A stretch of 15,833 bases of DNA from Thermoplasmata archaeon (lineage in GTDB: Archaea; Thermoplasmatota; Thermoplasmata; RBG-16-68-12; JAGMCJ01). The notes beneath the pieces were generated by a model. That model worked only from the letters and a program-made list of their open reading frames with translations, was not told the DNA's origin and did no database searches. Made by a program: the position numbers and the translations under genes. Below are positions 1-5,917 of this stretch, one piece after another. Each line of letters begins with the position of its first letter. The first letter of the stretch is position 1. The stretch spans positions 1-15,833 of the forward strand of contig JAGMCJ010000124.1 in the NCBI GenBank assembly GCA_023129265.1, read 5' to 3'.

Positions 1-1251
1 GAGGTAGTTGTAGTAGGTGTCCGCATCCGTATCCAACCCGTAGTCGCTGTGCGGAGGCGAGAAGACGATGGGAGGCTCGCAGTCGAAATCGCCGCTCTGG
101 TAGTTATTTGTCTGGTACTCATCTATGTCCGAATTGGTTCCATCCTCCAGGAGGATTTCAACATCGGCATAGTAGAACACCCCATATCCTGATTGGCATA
201 TCTCGCACCCGAGGAAGTGCAGGTCCACCTCAACGGGACCCGTGTTGAGGTATGTGTAGTTGGATGCGCTGGTGATGTAGTTGAATTGGCTCTTGTCCCA
301 CAGGTCACCATTCACCGTGTAGTAGCCCGACTCATTGACCTGTATTTCGAGTGAGACCCTGAGATAGTCGTAGTCTATGTCCCCGTCCATATCGATTCCC
401 ACGTCAGAATGAGGGGGGACGAAATAGGCGTACTGCCCCTCGAAGTCCGTGTGCGAGTATGTAGCGGTCGTATGAACACCCTCGGCGATGACCTGAGAGG
501 AACCCTTTATTATTATCTCGAGTTTGAGCAGGTACGGCCCGTCGTAGCCCTTCATGCGGATCTTGAATCCGTACATCCTCAACTCCACGGTGTGATCTCC
601 CTGAGAGAAGTAGCTCTGATTCTCGTCCTGAGCGATATACCACGTATCCGTGAAATCCTTGAGATTGCCCTCGATCTTGTACATGTCAGCCGTGTAGACC
701 GTGATGTTGACGTTTGCCACTAGGTAATCATACAGCGAGTTCGAGTTCACATCAAGACCATAATCATAGTGTGGAGGATCGAACACCGCAGGTGGATGCT
801 GGAAATCCGTGTAGAGATAGCTGCTGGTGAGGGCAGTATCCGTGTCCAGTGTATTCCACATCGTATCGTAGAGAGCGAGGTTCACTGTGTAGGGACCGTT
901 CTCACCGCTGTTGTATATGTCGATGCCTTCGAAGTTGATTGGAATGACATGAGGCCCCACGGTCAGGAACTCGGTGATGATATCAGGGTACGTGATTAGA
1001 CCTCCACCACTGTCGCGGAGGACGCCCTCAATGAGGTACGTGTCATCTTGGTCTATCTGGACCGAGGCATTGAAAACGAGATGGTTGTAGTAGCTGTCCC
1101 CATCCGTGTCATTGCCATAGTCAGTGTATGGCGGTGTGAAGTAACCACTTGCAGCCAGAACTGTGCCGGAAATCAGGAATGTGGGCACAACCACAATCAC
1201 TCCAAACACGATAAGAGAACTAGTTCTGGTTCCCGTTGGCTCCCCCCTCAT
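1..1251 (-). CDS. Secreted repeat-domain surface protein (3' end outside window)
   Basis: Reading the minus strand from ATG at 1251-1249 gives an open frame of 417 codons running off the left edge, so the C-terminus is missing. Residues 1-12 are short and polar and 13-34 are hydrophobic, a signal peptide or membrane anchor. A ~120-residue unit then repeats, each copy opening with a PPHxDYGxDxDxD-type motif at about residues 40, 159, 279 and 399. The Asp-rich D-x-D-x-D stretch followed by YxYL could bind calcium, as in other surface-protein loops. N-glycosylation sequons (NAS, NIT, NYT, NES) suit an extracytoplasmic protein. A TATA-like AATAATAAAG lies about 30 bases upstream of the start. I do not recognise a named family. 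The role in cell surface or adhesion is inferred from export plus repeats. Confidence 0.85.
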   Translation of the reverse strand, partial: MRGEPTGTRTSSLIVFGVIVVVPTFLISGTVLAASGYFTPPYTDYGNDTDGDSYYNHLVFNASVQIDQDDTYLIEGVLRDSGGGLITYPDIITEFLTVGPHVIPINFEGIDIYNSGENGPYTVNLALYDTMWNTLDTDTALTSSYLYTDFQHPPAVFDPPHYDYGLDVNSNSLYDYLVANVNITVYTADMYKIEGNLKDFTDTWYIAQDENQSYFSQGDHTVELRMYGFKIRMKGYDGPYLLKLEIIIKGSSQVIAEGVHTTATYSHTDFEGQYAYFVPPHSDVGIDMDGDIDYDYLRVSLEIQVNESGYYTVNGDLWDKSQFNYITSASNYTYLNTGPVEVDLHFLGCEICQSGYGVFYYADVEILLEDGTNSDIDEYQTNNYQSGDFDCEPPIVFSPPHSDYGLDTDADTYYNYL

Positions 1252-1374
1252 GATATTCTACCCACTTTTCTCTCAAATGCGGAAACTCTTTATTATTCCT
1301 TCACTACTTAATTCTTGTCCCAATCATGACACGGACGGCTCAAGAGCCCGGTTCACGTATGAATGGCTAACAAT

Positions 1375-1384
1375 CTTTAAATAG
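1375..1384 (+). promoter_or_regulatory. TATA element for the 1468-2010 gene
   Basis: CTTTAAATAG is a strong archaeal box A. It would place the transcription start near 1408 and give a leader of about 60 bases, with a Shine-Dalgarno sequence just before the ATG at 1468. The rest of the 1252-1467 gap shows nothing else convincing. Confidence 0.5.
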
Positions 1385-1467
1385 AGCCAATCGGATGACC
1401 ATATGCACTTGAGGAATGAGGCGAGGTCCTAGAATCGGGACCTTGTGTGCTTTCAAGGGGGGATAAG

Positions 1468-2010
1468 ATGAAGAAATCCTTGACCAAAGGGGTGTTGAGC
1501 AAGAAGGGGATAGCCGCAATAGTTGTAGCGCTTTCATTCGTTTTCGGAACCGCAACTTTGACACTCGTTCAGGCTGGTTCGATTGAGAAGTCCTTTTGGG
1601 TGGAGATATACAACGACGGCGACATGATAGTGGAGCTACAAATCCACAACTACAACTACAATCCGAACCCGGACTTCGTGATCTTCCACGCCATATTGAA
1701 GATTACGAACAACTATATGGAGGACATCTACGTCAACAGCATATACGTCGAATCCTGGAGGGACCCTAAGGGCACGTCGGACAATCTGCTATATGGGGAT
1801 GGAACGAGAACCGATATTCTCGTGCCAGCCGGGGAAACCGTCGTGAAGAGGCTCAATCTGAAGGCCTATCACTTCAGTGAGCTGATTGAAGATGAGGATG
1901 TCTTCTCCTACTATTCCATAAACTGGGTCCACGGGGCGAACGAGTACACGAAGTTCGGAATGTATGAAGAGAACGCTGCATTCTGGTGGCAAGAGCTATA
2001 TCCTTTTTAG
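1468..2010 (+). CDS. Small exported protein, beta-rich, unknown function
   Basis: This frame encodes 180 residues from ATG 1468, chosen because GGGGGG lies 4-8 bases upstream; an in-frame GTG at 1447 has no such site. Residues 1-12 are Lys-rich and about 15-36 form a hydrophobic segment ending LVQAG, a signal peptide or single anchor. The remainder is rich in aromatic residues and alternating hydrophobics (for example NYNYNPNPD, then ILKITNN), which suggests a beta-sandwich domain outside the membrane. No catalytic motif is visible and I do not recognise a family. The gene converges on the next one; their stop regions overlap by 15 bases. Together with the repeat protein on its left it suggests a cell-envelope neighbourhood. 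Confidence 0.8.
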   Translation: MKKSLTKGVLSKKGIAAIVVALSFVFGTATLTLVQAGSIEKSFWVEIYNDGDMIVELQIHNYNYNPNPDFVIFHAILKITNNYMEDIYVNSIYVESWRDPKGTSDNLLYGDGTRTDILVPAGETVVKRLNLKAYHFSELIEDEDVFSYYSINWVHGANEYTKFGMYEENAAFWWQELYPF

Positions 2011-2475
2011 TCGAGTCCTCCCTAGCCCTGTTCTGAACGCTACCACAGCGAACAGTCCAACCGCGATTTTCGACATGCTGCCGGTGAAGAGAATGAACAC
2101 CGTGTTGATCTTGTAGTTCGGCAGGAGATAGCCATCGAGCGCTGCGAGGGCGAAGACAGAGCAGAGAAGGAAGAGAACGGACATCGCGACGAGGGGAAGG
2201 ACCACCCTCCCGGCCTTCTGGTGCGTCTGCGGGCCCCTTCCGTGGGACTTCTCCATCGCCCTCAGTCTCCTTCGCTCCAAGAAGAAGAGAGCCACTGTCG
2301 CTTCCAGGATGATGACGGCGAAGAGCGTCGTCGCGAGGTACATGTTGAACGACGTCTTCTCCGTGTACCAGATGTAGGTCGAATCGAGCCCCAGGTGGAG
2401 AGAGACGGCCAACGCCACGAGAACGGCGCTCCAGAAGATCCCGTAGACGACTCCCAGCACCGAGTTCCGTGACAC
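1996..2475 (-). CDS. Four-helix integral membrane protein, unknown function
   Basis: The 159-residue protein has hydrophobic segments at about residues 7-29, 43-65, 90-112 and 125-148. A Lys/Arg-rich cytoplasmic loop (FFLERRRLRAMEK) lies after the second. No family was recognised. The start is GTG at 2475-2473. A TATA-like CTTAATAGT is centred about 25 bases upstream (near 2500), so a leaderless transcript is likely. Its first ~31 codons and the upstream sequence are duplicated at 3091-3290, so this gene forms the left edge of the duplicated insertion hotspot. Confidence 0.8.
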   Translation of the reverse strand: MSRNSVLGVVYGIFWSAVLVALAVSLHLGLDSTYIWYTEKTSFNMYLATTLFAVIILEATVALFFLERRRLRAMEKSHGRGPQTHQKAGRVVLPLVAMSVLFLLCSVFALAALDGYLLPNYKINTVFILFTGSMSKIAVGLFAVVAFRTGLGRTRLKRI

Positions 2476-2584
2476 AGAAAGCGAATCCCACGTTCTACTA
2501 TTAAGCGTTTTCAGACGAGCCGAGTGGGTTCCATCCCGTTAGTCAGGATTCAACTCCTTCCGATTTGGAGGTTTGTCCGACATT
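2382..2584. repeat. Direct repeat A, copy 1 (gene 5' end plus upstream DNA)
   Basis: This segment matches 3091-3290 at a constant offset of 709 bases over most of its length. The part from 2382 to about 2525 is nearly identical (two substitutions seen in the first ~140 bases) and the last 60 bases have diverged more. It contains the first codons and promoter of the 1996-2475 gene, so this is the ancestral copy. Its last part, 2537-2574, recurs exactly at 4369-4406. Confidence 0.9.
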
Positions 2585-2871
2585 CACGGTGCCATTCTTA
2601 GAAGAGCTATAACGATGGCCACTCCTATGGCTACCCCTATGCTTCCAAAGACGATGAAATATCCCTTGAAATTCGAAAAAGTATTGACCATCCGGTCCAT
2701 CTTGTTCGAGAATGCGTGATACTTATCGACCACATCTCTGAAGCCCGCATCTATAGAAGCTAACTTCTCATACGATTTGTCGAGTCTTTCAAGAATCTGA
2801 GTATTCGTCTTTGTCTGTTCCCTGACGAGACCGATAATAACTCCATCGGGCGCTCGCGTTGCCTCGGCCAT
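2584..2871 (-). CDS. Small coiled-coil protein with C-terminal membrane helix
   Basis: The 95-residue protein starts at ATG 2871 with GGAGGG upstream and a TATA element at 2921-2933. Residues about 18-62 are predicted helical with heptad-like spacing (ILERLDKSYEKLASID), and residues 70-91 form one hydrophobic segment rich in Gly, Ile and Val, leaving a very short tail. This is the layout of a tail-anchored membrane protein. The stop codon abuts repeat A. It lies inside the first copy of the duplicated unit, flanked by repeats A and B, so it looks like an inserted accessory gene. Residues 18-21 read EQTK, faintly like the EQxxK linker of the acylphosphatase-like proteins in this window, but no N-terminal domain is present. 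Function unknown. Confidence 0.75.
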   Translation of the reverse strand: MAEATRAPDGVIIGLVREQTKTNTQILERLDKSYEKLASIDAGFRDVVDKYHAFSNKMDRMVNTFSNFKGYFIVFGSIGVAIGVAIVIALLRMAP

Positions 2872-2920
2872 AGTTTCCCTCCGCTCCTTCAGTCAGGTCA
2901 GGTCGATTATGCAAAGTTCA

Positions 2921-2933
2921 TTATTTAAATGTA
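2921..2933 (-). promoter_or_regulatory. TATA element for the 2584-2871 gene
   Basis: On the minus strand this reads TACATTTAAATAA, a good archaeal TATA box. Transcription would start near 2900 and give a ~30-base leader containing the GGAGGG ribosome binding site. Confidence 0.5.
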
Positions 2934-2946
2934 TCTCGGCCCTTAT

Positions 2947-3089
2947 CAATTCTCCCCCATTGTCCCCCAGACAGTGCTCCATCTGACCAAATCTCCCCAC
3001 CCATTCTCGAATGGTAGGCACTCTTGAGCGGACTCCGCCGGAGTGTGTGCGACGACTGTCATCTAGCATTTCCGAGAAGTATCCTAACT
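2947..3089. repeat. Direct repeat B, copy 1
   Basis: The core 2992-3089 matches 5313-5411 with only a few substitutions, and a gapped match extends left to about 2947 (5269 in the other copy). It contains two inverted repeats kept in both copies: CCATTC-TC-GAATGG at 3002-3015 and CTCCG-C-CGGAG at 3034-3044. No gene is visible. In the other copy it lies just upstream of the promoter of the 5477-5917 gene. It ends exactly where repeat A copy 2 begins. Confidence 0.85.
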
Positions 3090-3090
3090 A

Positions 3091-3290
3091 AATTGAGCCC
3101 CAAGTGGAGAGAGACGGCCAACGCCACGAGAACGGCGCTCCAGAAGATCCCGTAGACGACTCCCAGCACCGAGTTCCGTGACACAGAAAGCGAATCCCAC
3201 GTCCTACTATTAAGCGTTTTCAGACGAGCCGAGTCGGTTCCTTCACCTTAGTTAGGATTCAGCTCCTTCCGATTCTCTGGGTTGTCTGAC
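3091..3290 (-). pseudogene. Repeat A copy 2: 5' fragment of the 1996-2475 membrane-protein gene
   Basis: This is the second copy of repeat A. It carries the GTG start (3184-3182 on the minus strand), about 31 codons of the neighbouring membrane protein and its TATA region, then stops abruptly at 3091 where repeat B begins. It is a gene fragment created by duplication, not a functional gene, although the promoter CTTAATAGT is intact. The 2872-3301 stretch otherwise contains only repeat B and the promoter of the 2584-2871 gene. Confidence 0.85.
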
Positions 3291-3301
3291 ATCAGAATTC
3301 T

Positions 3302-3673
3302 TCAGTATCCAAGACTCCTGGGGCGAACAGCGAAAAGGACGATATGGTCATCTTCGTCTTCATCATCACAGAACTTGCATCGTGCATCTGACTTCAGATA
3401 GTATTCATTTCCTCTGCACTCTTCGCAGATTCTATAAAGAACATAGGCACCGCCTTTTATTCCCTGAACTCCGACCTTCATGTGTCTGAGACCAGCAAAG
3501 CTGAGACCCCTGACCTTGACAACACCTTTGAGCATTTGGTATCGTCTGGGATTTGCTTCAAGCATACGCTTGACTTTTCTCTCTATCTTCCGTCTTGCAT
3601 CCTTACGAAAAGACTTCAGGCCTTCCGCATAAGAGTCAAGTGGTATGAGGTCATATTGAGGCTCCATGGACAT
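3302..3673 (-). CDS. RelE/ParE-like toxin with inserted zinc knuckle
   Basis: The N-terminal ~80 residues follow the RelE/ParE pattern. Basic helices (FRKDARRKIERKVKRMLE) are followed by NPRRYQMLKG, a central glycine-rich strand region, and GGAYVLYRI. Where most RelE proteins have a short turn, this one carries CEEC at 83-86 and CKFC at 99-102, a likely zinc-binding loop. The last strand is IVLFAVRPRSLGY. RelE-family members cleave mRNA on the ribosome; that activity is inferred here. The gene overlaps the upstream gene by 23 bases, so translation is probably coupled. ATG at 3667 has better ribosome-site spacing (GAGGG) than ATG 3673. The stop lies about 10 bases from repeat A copy 2. Length is 123 residues against ~90 for simple RelE proteins. 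Confidence 0.7.
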   Translation of the reverse strand: MSMEPQYDLIPLDSYAEGLKSFRKDARRKIERKVKRMLEANPRRYQMLKGVVKVRGLSFAGLRHMKVGVQGIKGGAYVLYRICEECRGNEYYLKSDARCKFCDDEDEDDHIVLFAVRPRSLGY

Positions 3674-4286
3674 TGCCCTCTTTCGCGTCCCTGTAGGCTT
3701 TTCGAACAGTTGCCACGGCTTCCTCGTCGAAAGCCACTTCGAGCGTAGCCAACCAGTCGTCGCTGATCTTGAACTCCCTTCTCATTCTCTTCATCGATGG
3801 TCTGAAGAGAATCAGTTGTCTGTGCGGGATTTCTCGAATGACCATCTGTTTTCTGATTATCGGAACCATTAGCCTCATCCCATAGACTTCGTTCTTAATC
3901 GCCTCAGGTTCGACTTCCGCGAATTTGCCTATGATTGCATCAATGCTTCTCAAGAAAACCTCGTTTTCCTCGAATGCCTCCTTGCAGGCGTCCAGAAGCC
4001 CCTTTCCGTCTTTGGTGAGATACATTTTGTTGTTCCAGCTCTCCCATCTCAGGAAGTCATTTCGAGCGAGTTTGACCAAGTCATTGTTCAAGTCCGCGCT
4101 AAAGGGCCCTTGATCCCATCGGAAGAAGTTATAGGCAAAGGCTTTCAATCGTCTCTTGATGAGGTCTTTCTGTGCGAGAAAAACCATCTTCTGCACTTTG
4201 AGGTTGTCCTCCATGTTGCCTATTTCATTGGTCTTATCAATTAGATAGAGCAAGAGCAAATTGTTGACTACTCTGTCCTCAAACAA
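3651..4286 (-). CDS. Panacea-like (DUF4065/SocA-type) antitoxin candidate
   Basis: This 211-residue protein has the hallmarks I associate with the Panacea domain. LKVQKMVFLAQ (29-39) matches the K-x-Q-K-x-x-Y/F-x-AQ signature. FFRWDQGPFS (54-63) resembles the GP motif, and YLTKDGKGLLD (89-99) resembles the end of the winged region. Panacea proteins are promiscuous antitoxins paired with many toxin types, and here the partner overlaps downstream and is RelE-like. The start is TTG 4286; no ATG occurs in the first 24 residues. The TATA is at 4335-4347, and a GGAGG near 4300 is rather far from the TTG, so the start is not certain. The assignment comes from motif reading only. Confidence 0.55.
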   Translation of the reverse strand: MFEDRVVNNLLLLYLIDKTNEIGNMEDNLKVQKMVFLAQKDLIKRRLKAFAYNFFRWDQGPFSADLNNDLVKLARNDFLRWESWNNKMYLTKDGKGLLDACKEAFEENEVFLRSIDAIIGKFAEVEPEAIKNEVYGMRLMVPIIRKQMVIREIPHRQLILFRPSMKRMRREFKISDDWLATLEVAFDEEAVATVRKAYRDAKEGNVHGASI

Positions 4287-4334
4287 TCGGACCGTCTGGC
4301 TTCCTCCTATCCTTATCTCTTCAATGCGTTTGGG

Positions 4335-4347
4335 AAATATATAGATT
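4335..4347 (-). promoter_or_regulatory. TATA element for the Panacea-RelE operon
   Basis: The minus strand reads AATCTATATATTT. It lies just after repeat A copy 3 in the transcription direction and predicts a start near 4315. Confidence 0.5.
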
Positions 4348-4368
4348 TTGTGAAAGACGAATCCGTGC

Positions 4369-4406
4369 CGTTAGTCAGGATTCAACTCCTTCCGATTTGG
4401 AGGTTT
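4369..4406. repeat. Repeat A core, copy 3 (38 bp)
   Basis: These 38 bases are identical to 2537-2574 inside repeat A copy 1, and the match to 3244-3281 is weaker. It lies 11 bases beyond the stop codon of the 4418-4918 gene, the same position this sequence occupies behind the genes ending at 2584 and 3302. On the minus strand it contains GGAAGGAG followed by TTG and a stop four codons later. Confidence 0.9.
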
Positions 4407-4417
4407 TTCTGACAGAG

Positions 4418-4918
4418 TCATTTCTTCTTGTTTTCTCGAATGGCCTCTGCAAGCTTGTCTGGCAAATCTGCAAGCCTCGAATCTATGCTGCCGAGCTTCG
4501 AATCCATGCTGCCGAGCTTCGAATCAATACTACCGAGCTTCGAATCTGTGCTGCCGAGCCTGGAAGCTATACTGCCCAGATAACGGGTTCCCTTAGATAC
4601 CTGTTCCATGGTCGTAGACCCAGCGAAATATGTGAAGTCAGGCTCAACATCACAGGGATATTGCTGAAGATCTCCCACCTCGTATGCGTTCTTGTCTCTC
4701 GAATTGGCCAAGGGTCTTAGGTCCGCCTTCTTGACGCATTCCCAGAAGAGTCTGATACTTTCTTCTGGCCCTTTGACAATGACTTCCAAGTCGCCTTCAG
4801 CAGTATTCTTTGGAATGACCATGACTCCATTCTTGTTTGCCAACTCATATATCTTGGGCCTCGCACCTACGTTCTCCATTTCTCCATTTCTTTTGATGAC
4901 GAACTTCATTAGAACCAA
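4418..4918 (-). CDS. Acylphosphatase-like domain protein with heptad-repeat tail
   Basis: Residues ~4-68 fit the acylphosphatase fold. VGARPKIYELAN holds the phosphate-loop Arg (R20), VIPKNTAEGDLEVIVKG holds the Asn (N38) and the Gly-rich strand, and IRLFWECV fits the second helix. The acylphosphatase reaction hydrolyses carboxyl-phosphate bonds; activity here is untested. A linker with DFTYF and EQVSK (105-109) follows. Five exact heptads of LGSxDSK type (114-148) then lead to a basic C-terminus, LPDKLAEAIRENKKK. The tail should be an extended coiled coil or oligomerisation stalk. TTG 4918 was chosen because GGAGGGA lies 5 bases upstream; ATG 4909 is the alternative. No membrane segment is seen. 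It is related to the proteins at 10358-10909 and 11495-12004. Confidence 0.75.
   Translation of the reverse strand: MVLMKFVIKRNGEMENVGARPKIYELANKNGVMVIPKNTAEGDLEVIVKGPEESIRLFWECVKKADLRPLANSRDKNAYEVGDLQQYPCDVEPDFTYFAGSTTMEQVSKGTRYLGSIASRLGSTDSKLGSIDSKLGSMDSKLGSIDSRLADLPDKLAEAIRENKKK
4475..4579. repeat. Five tandem 21-bp units inside a coding region
   Basis: Units at 4475, 4496, 4517, 4538 and 4559 each encode one heptad of LG-S-x-D/A-S-K/R on the minus strand. The 21-base period keeps the reading frame, so copy number can change without disrupting the protein. Confidence 0.9.
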
Positions 4919-5148
4919 TCCAATCCCTCCGAGTTCCCTCTTTCAGAGTAACCTGAGCTGAGTGCGATCTCCGATTCCAGAGGATCGAATTGGATGATAT
5001 TCCTTCCCCTTCTCCCCCTAATGAGAGATAAGTCAGGTGAGTGATTGCTCTCAGTGTCTAAGAAGCTTTGCCATCTACTTAGAGCATCCAAGTCCACACC
5101 CCAAACAGCCCATCCCGACTCCATCAATGTGGCGTGGCGATTATCCAC
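4909..5148 (-). CDS. Small hypothetical protein upstream of the acylphosphatase-like gene
   Basis: An open frame of 79 codons from GTG 5148 ends TAA, overlapping the ATG at 4909 of the next gene (TAATG), which would allow coupled translation. A TATA-like CATATATAG lies at 5202-5210, giving a plausible short leader. The protein has Trp residues at its start (ESGWAVWGVD), a basic RGRRGR patch and an acidic C-terminus, and I recognise no family. There is no good ribosome binding site at its start, and the downstream gene has its own. It may be a decayed fragment rather than a working gene. Confidence 0.35.
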   Translation of the reverse strand: MDNRHATLMESGWAVWGVDLDALSRWQSFLDTESNHSPDLSLIRGRRGRNIIQFDPLESEIALSSGYSERGNSEGLDWF

Positions 5149-5201
5149 GGTGATAATCTCACGTCCCTGTAGCCGTCACTTGCAGTATATGACTGGAAGC
5201 A

Positions 5202-5210
5202 CTATATATG
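5202..5210 (-). promoter_or_regulatory. TATA-like element upstream of the 4418-5148 genes
   Basis: The minus strand reads CATATATAG, the only strong TATA candidate before these genes. The gene-free stretch 5149-5476 otherwise contains repeat B copy 2 and the promoter of the rightward gene. Confidence 0.45.
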
Positions 5211-5268
5211 ATTTTTCGGCGTTTCTTACCATTAGGTGGGGGCGTCCCAACCAATACGTCTGCAAACC

Positions 5269-5411
5269 CAATTCTCACCTAGGGTGCTCCACGCGGTTGA
5301 CCACCTTATCGGATCTCCCCACCCATTCTCGAATGGTAGGCACTCTTGAGCGGACTCCGCCGGAGCGTGTCCGACGACAGTCATCTAGCATTTCCGAGAA
5401 GTATCCTAACT
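5269..5411. repeat. Direct repeat B, copy 2
   Basis: The core 5313-5411 matches 2992-3089, including both inverted repeats (5323-5336 and 5355-5365). Here it directly precedes the TATA of the 5477-5917 gene, so this is probably the ancestral position and the other copy is the duplicate. Confidence 0.85.
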
Positions 5412-5439
5412 GGGGTGAAGGAACCAGCTGGGTGAAATG

Positions 5440-5448
5440 CTTAAGTAG
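5440..5448 (+). promoter_or_regulatory. TATA element for the 5477-5917 gene
   Basis: CTTAAGTAG preceded by GAAATG looks like a B-recognition plus TATA element, predicting a start near 5468. It lies about 30 bases beyond the right end of repeat B copy 2. Confidence 0.5.
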
Positions 5449-5476
5449 GGAAGTCAATACATGTCCAGGTGAGAGT

Positions 5477-5917
5477 GTGGAGGAAGAGGCACCCGCGTCG
5501 CTGAAGATTGTCGCAGCTCTTATGTTGACCCTCTCCGTCTTCATAGTCCTGGTCAACGGGTTCCTCGCATGGCTGTTCAGCGGGGAGCTCTTTCTGACCT
5601 TCACATCGGTGGGAATCATCGCCGTCGTTCTGCTGGCGTCAGGGATAGTGGAGTTCATCAGCGGGATCGGGCTTCTGAAGCTCAAGAAATGGGCCTGGTC
5701 CTTGGCCTTCTACTCCTTGCTGATCGCCCTCGTGATGTTCATAGCCCTGATAGTCAATCTCTCGATGATCGGCGCGATTCTTGGCGGTCTGCCCGGAGCT
5801 GGCACGTTCGCCACGATCGGAACCGTCATCCTGATCGGCCCCATCCTCATACACATATTCGCGATCGTCTTCCTATTCACGGGAGAGATCAGGTCCGTGT
5901 TCGCCCAGGATCAGTGA
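5477..5917 (+). CDS. Four-helix membrane protein, unknown function
   Basis: The 146-residue protein starts at GTG 5477, chosen because AGGTGAG lies 3-9 bases upstream and a TATA is at 5440-5448. Upstream in-frame sequence runs through repeat B and is not coding. Hydrophobic segments lie at about residues 8-32, 39-63, 72-96 and 112-138. The second helix ends in GIGLLKLKKWAW, a pattern common in small prokaryotic membrane proteins of unknown role. The gene converges on the next one with a 7-base overlap. It forms the right edge of the duplicated hotspot and reads divergently from the 1996-2475 gene. Confidence 0.75.
   Translation: MEEEAPASLKIVAALMLTLSVFIVLVNGFLAWLFSGELFLTFTSVGIIAVVLLASGIVEFISGIGLLKLKKWAWSLAFYSLLIALVMFIALIVNLSMIGAILGGLPGAGTFATIGTVILIGPILIHIFAIVFLFTGEIRSVFAQDQ

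Noticed and set aside
1874..2491. Long minus-strand frame of 205 codons
   Set aside because: It is in another frame over the real membrane-protein gene and the end of the convergent gene; its composition is Arg/Ser/Pro-rich with no domain.
4475..4579. Tandem repeats as a possible CRISPR array
   Set aside because: Units are contiguous 21-mers without spacers and keep a reading frame encoding heptads.
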